Origin: Candidatus Marsarchaeota archaeon
Lineage (GTDB): Archaea; Micrarchaeota; Micrarchaeia; Micrarchaeales; Micrarchaeaceae
Length of the DNA stretch: 64,000 nucleotides
Direction of reading: 5' to 3'
Assembly: GCA_023473665.1 (NCBI GenBank)
Contig: JAMCYM010000002.1
Location: 62,001-126,000 of the forward strand
This document shows positions 57,707 to 64,000 of this stretch, one piece after another. Under the pieces are notes generated by a model. That model worked only from the letters and a program-made list of their open reading frames with translations. It was not told the origin of the DNA and did not search any database. Within the stretch, counting starts at the first letter, position 1. Every line of letters begins with the position of its first letter. A program made the translations under genes and the position numbers.

Positions 57707-59881
57707 CTACCTATACATGTTCTCCGGCTCCTCCTTGAAGCGCCGTATGCGCTCTGCTAACTCCTTCGGCACCGCCGGCCTTACCTCAGTAAGCGCGTAA
57801 TCGAAGTCCGCTTTCGTGACTTCCACCTTCTTTATGTCGATATCTATGTTGCTGCGTATCGCGCTCATGCCTGCCTCTCTTGCAAGGTTCTCAAGCTCCG
57901 CGCCTGTATATCCGTCTGTCGCCTTCGCCAGCCCTTCCAGATCCACGTCCTTTGCCAACGGCATGCGCTTCGTGTGCACCTTAAGTATGGCGAGCCTCAT
58001 GCGCGCGTCAGGCATCGGTATCTCTATTATCTTGTCGAACCTGCCCGGCCTGAGCAGCGCAGGGTCTATTATGTCCGGCCTGTTGGTCGCAGCTATAACA
58101 ATGACGTTCTTGAGCTCCTGCAGCCCGTCCATCTCTGTCAGCAAGGTGTCCACTACGCGCTCCGATACCAGCGAGTCGCCGGAATCGCCCCCACGCGCGA
58201 ACGCCACTGAGTCTATCTCGTCTATGAATATTATGCACGGCGACGCCATCTTTGCTTTCCTGAACACCTCGCGCACTGCCTTCTCGCTCTCGCCCACGTA
58301 CTTGCTCAGGAACTCAGGGCCTTTTATCGATATGAAATTGGACTCGCGCTCAGTTGCTACCGCCTTGGCGAGCAGCGTCTTGCCTGTGCCTGGCGCACCA
58401 ACCAGCAGTACGCCCCTGATCGGCCTTATGCCTATGTGCTCGAATGTCTCGGGCCTCTTTATTGGCAGCTCTATTGCTTCCTTGAGCTGCTCCTTTATTT
58501 CGTCGAGGCCTCCGACATCGTCCCAGTGCACGTTCGGCCGCTCGACGAACACCTCCCTGAGGGCGCTCGGCTGTATGCTGTTGAAGGCTTCCAGGAAATC
58601 GTTCTTCGTCACTTCTAGGCTCATCAGCAGCTCGTTCGGCACCGAGCGCTTGTCGATTATCTTCGGCAGTATGCGCCTAAGCGTCGACATTGCAGCCTCT
58701 CTGGCGAGCGACGTTATGTCAGCTCCAGTATAACCGTGCGTAAGGTCTGCCAGCTCGTCTATGTTCACATCCTTCGCGAGAGGCATGTTCCTGGTGTGTA
58801 TCTGCATTATTTCCTTCCTGGAGTTCCTGTCCGGCACGCCTATCTCTATCTCCCTGTCGAACCTTCCCGGGCGCCTCAACGCCGGGTCTATGGCGTTCGG
58901 TCTATTGGTAGCGCCGATTATTATGACCTGGCCGCGGGAATTCATCCCGTCCATAAGGGCCAGCAGCTGCGAGACCATGCGGCGCTCCACCTCGTTCGTT
59001 GCTTCCTCGCGCTTCGGTGCTATCGCGTCAATCTCGTCCATGAAGATTATGGTAGGCGCCTTCTCTTTTGCTTCCTCGAACATGCTCCTAAGGCGCTCCT
59101 CGCTCTCTCCCACGAACTTGCTGACAAGCTCCGGGCCCGATATGTCTATGAAGTTGGCGTCGCTCTCGTTTGCTACTGCTTTGGCGAGCAGCGTCTTGCC
59201 TGTGCCTGGCGCACCGTATAGAAGCACGCCCTTCGGCGGCTCTATGCCCAGCCTTTCGAACAGCTCAGGGTAGCGTATCGGCAGCTCAACCATCTCCCGT
59301 ATCTTCTGTATCTCTGTCTTGAGGCCGCCTATGTCCTCGTAGTGCACCTCACCTATCCTGACGAGCGACTCGGGCACAGGCTCTGTCTTCACCACCACCT
59401 CTGTGTTCTGCGTAACCCTCACCACTCCGTGCGGCACAACCTGCGCCACTACGAAGTTGAAGACATAGCCGAACATCGGCACTGGTACCACGTCGCTCTT
59501 CACGAGCGGCTTGTTCTCGAGCTTGCTCTTCGCGTAGCTTGCGAAGTCGGGGCTTATCGGCGTGCGCTGGTTCTGCGGCGGGGCTAGTATAATCCGCTCG
59601 GCGTCGTTCACAGTGGCTTTTGTCACGAACGTCTTGTCGCCTATGCCGACGCCTACGTTCTGCCGTATGTAGCCGTCTATGCGTATGAAGTCCAGGCCCT
59701 CGTCCTGCTGGTGGGCTTGCCATACTACGGCAGCGGTGCTCCTGCGCTTGCCCTTTATCTCGACTATATCGCCGGATATGACGCCCAGGAGCTTCCTCGC
59801 TTTCGAGTCTATCCTGGCTATGCCCCTGCCGTCGTCCGTGACCAGTGCGCCAGCGACTGTCAGCTCTATGCCGTTAACCAT
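57707..59881 (-). CDS. CDC48/VCP-like AAA+ ATPase
   Basis: CDC48/VAT is a hexameric unfoldase that extracts and unfolds proteins for degradation. The 724-residue protein has an N-domain (1-180, with double-psi barrel strands such as VAGALVTDDGRGIARI). The D1 AAA domain has GAPGTGKTLLAKA and IIFMDEIDAI, and the D2 domain a second GAPGTGKTLLAKA and IIFIDEIDSV. Arg fingers are in RRPGRFDREIEI and LRPGRFDKIIEI. The C-terminus ends with PENMYR, close to the HbYX-like signal that docks to proteasomes. GGTG lies six bases before the ATG at 59881. Confidence 0.97.
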   Translation of the reverse strand: MVNGIELTVAGALVTDDGRGIARIDSKARKLLGVISGDIVEIKGKRRSTAAVVWQAHQQDEGLDFIRIDGYIRQNVGVGIGDKTFVTKATVNDAERIILAPPQNQRTPISPDFASYAKSKLENKPLVKSDVVPVPMFGYVFNFVVAQVVPHGVVRVTQNTEVVVKTEPVPESLVRIGEVHYEDIGGLKTEIQKIREMVELPIRYPELFERLGIEPPKGVLLYGAPGTGKTLLAKAVANESDANFIDISGPELVSKFVGESEERLRSMFEEAKEKAPTIIFMDEIDAIAPKREEATNEVERRMVSQLLALMDGMNSRGQVIIIGATNRPNAIDPALRRPGRFDREIEIGVPDRNSRKEIMQIHTRNMPLAKDVNIDELADLTHGYTGADITSLAREAAMSTLRRILPKIIDKRSVPNELLMSLEVTKNDFLEAFNSIQPSALREVFVERPNVHWDDVGGLDEIKEQLKEAIELPIKRPETFEHIGIRPIRGVLLVGAPGTGKTLLAKAVATERESNFISIKGPEFLSKYVGESEKAVREVFRKAKMASPCIIFIDEIDSVAFARGGDSGDSLVSERVVDTLLTEMDGLQELKNVIVIAATNRPDIIDPALLRPGRFDKIIEIPMPDARMRLAILKVHTKRMPLAKDVDLEGLAKATDGYTGAELENLAREAGMSAIRSNIDIDIKKVEVTKADFDYALTEVRPAVPKELAERIRRFKEEPENMYR

Positions 59882-60061
59882 CAGAAACACCCACGACTGG
59901 CGCACCCAAGAGAGCGCGCCATGCCATCAATCTATTATCTGTATTACTCTTTTATACCTTATTATTCTTTGCTTGGCATCCATGGCACTGCGTACAACCT
60001 GCGAGAAAAAGGGGTCAAATAAATAAAAGAAATACACAACGCCCTAGTCGATTCTGGCCTG

Positions 60062-60163
60062 TTAAGAGTCGTCGCCGTCGCTGTCCATGTCGTCATCGTC
60101 GCCGTCGTCTAGTTCCTCGTCGTCATCGTCGTCTTCGTCTTTCTCGTCGTCCATCTTCGCCAT
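60062..60163 (-). CDS. 33-aa poly-acidic microprotein
   Basis: The protein is 33 residues with 22 Asp or Glu, reading MAKMDDEKDEDDDDDEELDD and then GDDDDMDSDGDDS. A consensus GGTGAT lies four bases before the ATG at 60163, and a TATA-like box (TTTTTATATG on the minus strand) lies around 60210, so it looks like a genuine gene. Such acidic peptides could buffer basic proteins (chromatin or ribosomal) or bind divalent metal; no family is recognised. It is divergent from EF-1alpha and precedes the CDC48 operon. Confidence 0.65.
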   Translation of the reverse strand: MAKMDDEKDEDDDDDEELDDGDDDDMDSDGDDS

Positions 60164-60257
60164 TCGTATCACCTGCCTGTGGCCGGATAACTCTTTCTAT
60201 ACATGTGGAAACATATAAAAATTTATCGCAACGGTTCGCATCTTCGACGACTCAAAA

Positions 60258-60506
60258 CATTTATAAACCTTTAAGTTGAATAAATCCTGCAGCCGAGGCA
60301 GCGCTACACATCAATGGCGTCTACCGACGGCATTTATAGATAGAGATAAATATCTGAATGGAGACAATCTGAAACGAAAGTTCTATTGCTGGCCGCACGC
60401 GTTGCAGCTCGGCCGGTACCGGCCAAAGAGCCGCGACCGGCTGTTCCAGAAGCAAGGCCTGGAATTCAGCAAAGCACTCGGAAACATTGCGCTAAAAAGT
60501 GATACA
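60258..60506 (+). promoter_or_regulatory. Promoter and long structured leader of EF-1alpha
   Basis: A TATA box (CATTTATAAACC) at about 60258-60269 is followed by roughly 220 bases before the EF-1alpha ATG. A second TATA-like sequence (GCATTTATAGA) lies near 60330. The leader includes the 14-base palindrome GGCCGGTACCGGCC (about 60411-60424), the hairpin AGCCG-CGAC-CGGCT next to it, and TTCCAG...CCTGGAA. A frame stays open through it, but it has no family similarity. It may hold a structured RNA or control translation. The stretch 60164-60257 contains only the divergent promoters. Confidence 0.5.
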
Positions 60507-61787
60507 ATGGTAGAAAAACCGCACCTTAATCTGATCTTCATAGGGCACGTGGACCACGGAAAGTCAACCACCGTAGGGCGCCTGCTCTACGAGACCGGCG
60601 TGATAACGCAGAGGGACATCGACAGGTACAAGGAGATAACGCAGCAGCTCAACAGGCCCACATTCGAGTTCGCATTCGTCATGGACCAGCTCAAGGAGGA
60701 GCGCGAGCGCGGAATAACCATAGACATCATGCACAGGGACTTCAACACTCCCAAGTACTACTTCACGATAATAGACGCGCCTGGCCACAGGGACTTCGTC
60801 AAGAACATGATAACCGGAGCGAGCCAGGCCGATGCGGCTGTGCTCGTGGTCAGCGCCGCCGACGGCCCACAGGCCCAGACGAGGGAGCACGCCATACTGG
60901 CCAACGTCCTCGGCATAGGGCAGCTGATAATAGGTATCAACAAGATGGATGCCGCGAACTACGATCAGACCAAGTACGAGGCCACGGCCAAGGCGGTCAA
61001 GGACCTGCTGAAGAGCCTCGGCTACAAGAACGTCGACACAATGAAGGCGGTGCCATACTCTGCGCTCCAGGGCGATAACATAGCCAAGAAGAGCGAGAAG
61101 ATGGCATGGTACAACGGCCCGACGCTCCTTGAGGCGCTGGACACGCTGACAGTGCCTCCAAAGCCGACAGACAAGCCGCTCAGGCTGCCGATCCAGGACG
61201 TTTACAGCATATCAGGTTTCGGCACGGTGCCGGTCGGCAGGGTAGAGACCGGAACGGTAAAGCCCGGCGACCAGGTGATCATAATGCCCAGCGGAGTAAA
61301 GGTCGAAGTAAAGAGCATAGAGATGCACCACCAGCAGCTGCAGAAGGCCGAGCCTGGTGACAACATAGGCTTCAACGTAAAAGGCGTCGAGAAGAAGGAC
61401 ATAAAGCGCGGCGACGTGGTCGGCTCGACGAGCAACCCGCCGACAGTTGCTTCTGAATTCACCGCGCAGATAATAGTGCTCCACCACCAGAATGTCATAG
61501 CCAGGGGCTACACGCCTGTCTTCCACATCCACACGGCCCAGCTTGCATGCACAATCTCAGACATACTTGAGAAGAAGGATCCCAAGACCGGCCAGACGCT
61601 CGAGAAGAATCCAGAGACTATCAAGACTGGCGACATAGCCATTGTGAAGATAAAGCCTACAAAGAACATCTGCGTGGAGAAGTTCAGCGACTTCCCGCCG
61701 CTCGGCAGGTTCGCTATAAGGGACATGGGCGAGACGGTTGGCGCCGGCGTGATACTGGATGTCACGCCTGCTACACAGGCGAAGTGA
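60507..61787 (+). CDS. tuf: Translation elongation factor EF-1alpha (aEF1A)
   Basis: This GTPase delivers aminoacyl-tRNA to the ribosome. G1 is [20 protein letters not shown], switch I includes [12 protein letters not shown]3 is [13 protein letters not shown], and G4 is [11 protein letters not shown]. Domains II and III follow, with [15 protein letters not shown] and [16 protein letters not shown] near the C-terminus. The protein is 426 residues from ATG 60507, normal for aEF1A. uS10 follows 16 bases downstream, as in many archaeal genomes. Confidence 0.98.
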   Translation: MVEKPHLNLIFIGHVDHGKSTTVGRLLYETGVITQRDIDRYKEITQQLNRPTFEFAFVMDQLKEERERGITIDIMHRDFNTPKYYFTIIDAPGHRDFVKNMITGASQADAAVLVVSAADGPQAQTREHAILANVLGIGQLIIGINKMDAANYDQTKYEATAKAVKDLLKSLGYKNVDTMKAVPYSALQGDNIAKKSEKMAWYNGPTLLEALDTLTVPPKPTDKPLRLPIQDVYSISGFGTVPVGRVETGTVKPGDQVIIMPSGVKVEVKSIEMHHQQLQKAEPGDNIGFNVKGVEKKDIKRGDVVGSTSNPPTVASEFTAQIIVLHHQNVIARGYTPVFHIHTAQLACTISDILEKKDPKTGQTLEKNPETIKTGDIAIVKIKPTKNICVEKFSDFPPLGRFAIRDMGETVGAGVILDVTPATQAK

Positions 61788-61803
61788 ACTGCAGCGTGAT
61801 GAT

Positions 61804-62112
61804 ATGGTTGGCGTAGCTGTTATAAAGCTCTCGAGCATCTCCCAGAAGGCTGCCGATTCGGTGATGCAGCAGATAAAGACGATAGCTATGTCAGCTGGCG
61901 TGAAGTTCTCCGGGCCGGTGCCGTTGCCTACCAAGCACATCAGCCATACCACAAGGAAGGCTCCTGGCGCAGATGGCAGCCACACCTACGAGAAGTGGGA
62001 GCTCAGGGTGCACAAGCGCCTCATACAGCTCTACGCGAACGACCAGGCGCTCAGGCAGGTGATGCGCATCCCCGTGCCCGATACGGTGCAGATAGAGATA
62101 AGCCTGAGCTGA
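61804..62112 (+). CDS. rps10: Small-subunit ribosomal protein uS10
   Basis: The 102-residue protein shows SQKAADSVMQQIKTIAMSAG, the conserved loop region SGPVPLPTKHISHTTRKAPG and KWELRVHKRLIQLYAND, matching uS10, which also serves in archaeal transcription-translation contacts. It ends QIEISLS. The ATG at 61804 follows GTGATGAT. It is in an operon with EF-1alpha. Confidence 0.96.
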   Translation: MVGVAVIKLSSISQKAADSVMQQIKTIAMSAGVKFSGPVPLPTKHISHTTRKAPGADGSHTYEKWELRVHKRLIQLYANDQALRQVMRIPVPDTVQIEISLS

Positions 62113-62227
62113 TAGCGCTTCTTGCCATCCTTTTTTCTTTTTATTTCCTATTTTCCTTTCATACAACTCTGCGACGCAAACTGCTTTATACCTGAAGCTG
62201 GAAGCTCTAACGCTTACGGTGTGCATT

Positions 62228-62518
62228 ATGTCGACAATCAACGAGGTCGTAGAGGCGCTGAAGCAGTGCAAGGACCCGGAGCTTGATGCTAACATCGTAG
62301 ACCTGGGCCTGATCTACGGCATAACGATGAAGGAGGGTGGCGTGAAGGTCACTATGACGATGACTTCGGCGATGTGCCCCGTAACGTCGCTCATACTCGC
62401 TGATGCGCAGCTGAGGCTCGAGGCCGTTCCGGGCATAGGCAAGGTGGAGCTGGAGCTCGTCTGGGACCCGATGTGGAGCCCTGACATGATGAGCGACGAG
62501 ATAAAGTACAGGAACTGA
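62228..62518 (+). CDS. MIP18/DUF59-family iron-sulfur assembly protein
   Basis: This 96-residue protein is of the DUF59 (SufT/MIP18/PaaD-like) group, which helps mature iron-sulfur proteins. Characteristic segments are CKDPELDANIVDLGLIYGI, VTMTMTSAMCPVTSLI (with a conserved Cys) and VELVWDPMWSPDMMS. GGTG lies nine bases before the ATG at 62228, and a TATA-like CTTTATACC is about 35-43 bases upstream. It converges with ndk. Confidence 0.9.
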   Translation: MSTINEVVEALKQCKDPELDANIVDLGLIYGITMKEGGVKVTMTMTSAMCPVTSLILADAQLRLEAVPGIGKVELELVWDPMWSPDMMSDEIKYRN

Positions 62519-62526
62519 AATGCCCC

Positions 62527-63090
62527 TCAGTAAATGACGTCCTCATCCGACCTTTTGTAAGAAGCAATATCCTTGCTGGAGAACCATACCCCTATCTCGC
62601 GCTCGGCTGTGGGTGTCGAGTCAGATGCGTGTACTATGTTACGAAGCACCCTTTTCTTCGAATCTGAGAAGTCATACGAGTCTGTAGAATACATGCCCCG
62701 TATGCTAGATGGGTCTGCCCTATTCGGAGCTGTTGCCCCTGCGATTTTTCTTACAGCTGCAATTGCATCATTACCCTCGACCACCATTGCTACCACAGGG
62801 CCGCCTGTCAAGCTTTCCATAAGCCAGCCCCTTATACGCTCGCCGAGCTGGAGCGGCGTTTCATCCATCTTAAGGCCTTTCTCATCATAACCCTTCTTTG
62901 TGTTCTTCCATGCATTAGTGTACCATTCCTTGTCAAGCGGGTAGTGCATGCCTGCGAGCTTCTTGTCTGGAAGCGTAAGCTTGAGTGCCACAACCTTGAG
63001 GCCTGCGTCCTCAAACCTTGAAATGACCTTGCCTATCAGCGCCCTTCTTACTCCATCCGGCTTGACAAGCACCAGAGTGCGTTCTATCAT
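62527..63090 (-). CDS. ndk: Nucleoside diphosphate kinase with internal insertion
   Basis: NDK equalises NTP and dNTP pools. The N-terminus MIERTLVLVKPDGVRRALIG is typical, and the catalytic His lies in LRNIVHASDS, followed by the usual substrate loop AEREIGVWF. At 187 residues it is about 35-40 longer than standard NDK (about 150). The extra residues lie around KNTKKGYDEKGLKMDETPLQ and the helix GERIRGWLMESL, as also seen in some archaeal NDKs. The start ATG at 63090 is divergent from mazG. Confidence 0.94.
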   Translation of the reverse strand: MIERTLVLVKPDGVRRALIGKVISRFEDAGLKVVALKLTLPDKKLAGMHYPLDKEWYTNAWKNTKKGYDEKGLKMDETPLQLGERIRGWLMESLTGGPVVAMVVEGNDAIAAVRKIAGATAPNRADPSSIRGMYSTDSYDFSDSKKRVLRNIVHASDSTPTAEREIGVWFSSKDIASYKRSDEDVIY

Positions 63091-63163
63091 ACAATCATCA
63101 TTATTCTTTCACCTGAAAAACAATAAAAAGGATGGCGTATAATCCATCTGCGATGGTGAGACA

Positions 63164-63484
63164 ATGGATATAAATGACTATCAGGCGAAGGCCGCGATTA
63201 CTGCGCTGTACCCTAATGAGCTAAAGGGGGGCATCTTCTACCCATCATTGGGCTTGGCTGGAGAAGTTGGGGAGCTTCTGAACAAGATAAAGAAGATTGC
63301 CAGAGATAATGCAACACCTGATAAAGACGGCATCAAGGCAGAACTTGGAGACATCTTGTGGTATGTGGCACGCATAGCATCAGAAATGGACATTACGATG
63401 GATGAAATTGCAAACTACAACATAGAAAAACTTGCGAAACGAAAGGAGAACGGTACCATCCATGGGAATGGAGACTACCGATAG
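63164..63484 (+). CDS. MazG-like nucleotide pyrophosphohydrolase
   Basis: This 106-residue protein is of the all-alpha NTP pyrophosphohydrolase group, which hydrolyses non-canonical or deoxy-NTPs. Metal-binding acidic residues appear in GLAGEVGELLNKIKKIARD (E-x-x-E) and KAELGDILWYVARIASEM (E-x-x-D). GGTGAGAC precedes the ATG. It neighbours ndk and dCTP deaminase, so the three probably share nucleotide-pool control. The exact substrate is unknown. Confidence 0.9.
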   Translation: MDINDYQAKAAITALYPNELKGGIFYPSLGLAGEVGELLNKIKKIARDNATPDKDGIKAELGDILWYVARIASEMDITMDEIANYNIEKLAKRKENGTIHGNGDYR

Positions 63485-63559
63485 ATGACAAGTAAGTTCT
63501 TATTGTATAGACATCTGTTGCCATCCAATTCTAATGGTGACATTTGCCAGGGCAATCGG

Positions 63560-64000
63560 CTATGATACGCTCTTCTGCTTCTTCTGCACCCTAAGCTCCA
63601 AAGCAATCTTTGTTACTTCTGGCTTGTCTATACCTAGATACTTGCCTCTGTAAGGTATTGTGGGCCGCGAAAGCTCTTCAAGCATGAGCGAACAGAACCT
63701 GATCCCAGGATTCAACGATACGGCCAAAGGACCCTGATTTGCAATCTCCAAGGTTATGTTACCATAAAATCCAGGATCGATTCTTGGGGCCATTTCGACT
63801 ATCAATCCGAGCCGGGCGAAGCTTGATCTTCCAGTAATCTGCCCTACCAAATCATTCGGTATCCCTACTTGCTCTGCTGTCATACCTAGTACAAGCGTAC
63901 CTGGATGAAAGGTGAATTTTTGAGCGTTTTCCCTCCTTACTTCCTTTACCGGAATATCAAGTTTGGGGATGGTAAGGTCTATTGAAGGGGTTTGGTCAAT
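63560..64000 (-). CDS. dcd: dCTP deaminase (partial, runs off the window end)
   Basis: The visible 146 C-terminal residues belong to dCTP deaminase or the bifunctional dCTP deaminase/dUTPase, trimeric enzymes that supply dUMP or dUTP for dTTP synthesis. Motifs seen: FHPGTLVLGMTAEQVGIPND, the catalytic-loop GQITGRSSFARLGLIVEMA and RIDPGFYGNITLEIANQGP. The first 30-40 residues lie beyond position 64000. Which of the two activities it has cannot be told from this part. Confidence 0.9.
   Translation of the reverse strand: MDQTPSIDLTIPKLDIPVKEVRRENAQKFTFHPGTLVLGMTAEQVGIPNDLVGQITGRSSFARLGLIVEMAPRIDPGFYGNITLEIANQGPLAVSLNPGIRFCSLMLEELSRPTIPYRGKYLGIDKPEVTKIALELRVQKKQKSVS

Noticed and set aside
60062-60163. 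GTC/GAC-rich tract as a simple trinucleotide repeat
   Set aside because: The repeats are imperfect and a start, stop, ribosome-binding site and promoter frame the tract exactly, so a coding microprotein is the better reading.
1-64000. CRISPR arrays, rRNA genes, complete transposase or integrase genes
   Set aside because: No regularly spaced repeats, no rRNA-like conserved stretches and no transposase or recombinase motifs were seen on either strand.

Overview
The window looks like a compact piece of a DPANN-type archaeal chromosome, most likely Micrarchaeota/ARMAN-like. Evidence for this: archaeal information-processing genes (aIF2-gamma, EF-1alpha, uS10, eS6, eL40, NMD3, Alba, Nop5, Hjc, Hef-type helicase, archaeal DnaG, CDC48), archaeal secretion genes (SecE, SecG/Sec61-beta, SecD, SecF), heavy use of the AUA isoleucine codon, and GGTG(A)-type ribosome-binding sites a few bases before most starts. 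Intergenic gaps are short and eight intron-free tRNA genes without encoded CCA are present. Phylum assignment is inference; archaeal origin is firm.

Layout. 1-13.5 kb: serS, HemK-type methyltransferase, tRNA-Leu, a short NFACT-R protein with secE, thiI, secF-secD-nmd3, thrS, a pilin-like gene coupled to a CBS/HPF-like gene, tRNA-Cys, a flavin reductase and archease. 13.5-16.8 kb: a predicted archaeosortase, a Nudix-uracil-DNA-glycosylase fusion and a methyltransferase. 16.9-20.5 kb: the most unusual block, a minus-strand unit with its own TATA box that reads 40-aa Cys-rich peptide, hairpin, Fic/HEAT protein, 38-aa ORF, radical SAM/SPASM enzyme. 20.6-35.2 kb: coiled-coil/winged-helix protein, a Nop5 without its N-terminal domain, glyS, OGG1-like glycosylase, a second radical SAM enzyme, transporter, YchF-type GTPase, secG, an AbrB-domain protein with no ordinary start codon, NAD(P)HX repair enzyme, argS, tRNA-Arg and surface proteins. 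36.0-37.0 kb: an AT-richer epimerase gene bounded by a 15-bp direct repeat whose first copy touches the 3' end of tRNA-Glu. 37-49 kb: stand-alone LigD-type phosphoesterase, trpS, CDGSH protein, speD, eL40, HMG-CoA synthase, several tRNAs, helicase, antiporter, hjc, dnaG. 49-54.3 kb: a PadR-ABC-S-layer-like operon behind two tandem palindromes. 54.3-64 kb: alba, aspS, the CDC48-eS6-aIF2gamma operon, a poly-Asp microprotein, EF-1alpha-uS10, MIP18-like protein, ndk, mazG and a partial dCTP deaminase.

How the genes fit together. Most of the window is housekeeping: translation, protein export, tRNA and DNA repair, nucleotide pool cleaning. The accessory parts are the candidate RiPP (ribosomally made, post-translationally modified peptide) cassette, the archaeosortase and its possible surface substrate, the ABC/S-layer operon, and the tRNA-Glu-associated cassette. 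Several core proteins are cut down (NFACT, Nop5, a DsbA-like protein without its cysteines, a glycosylase without its Fe-S ligands), which fits reductive evolution. Many small genes (SecE, SecG, eL40, the 33-, 40- and 47-aa proteins) were found by reading the frames directly.
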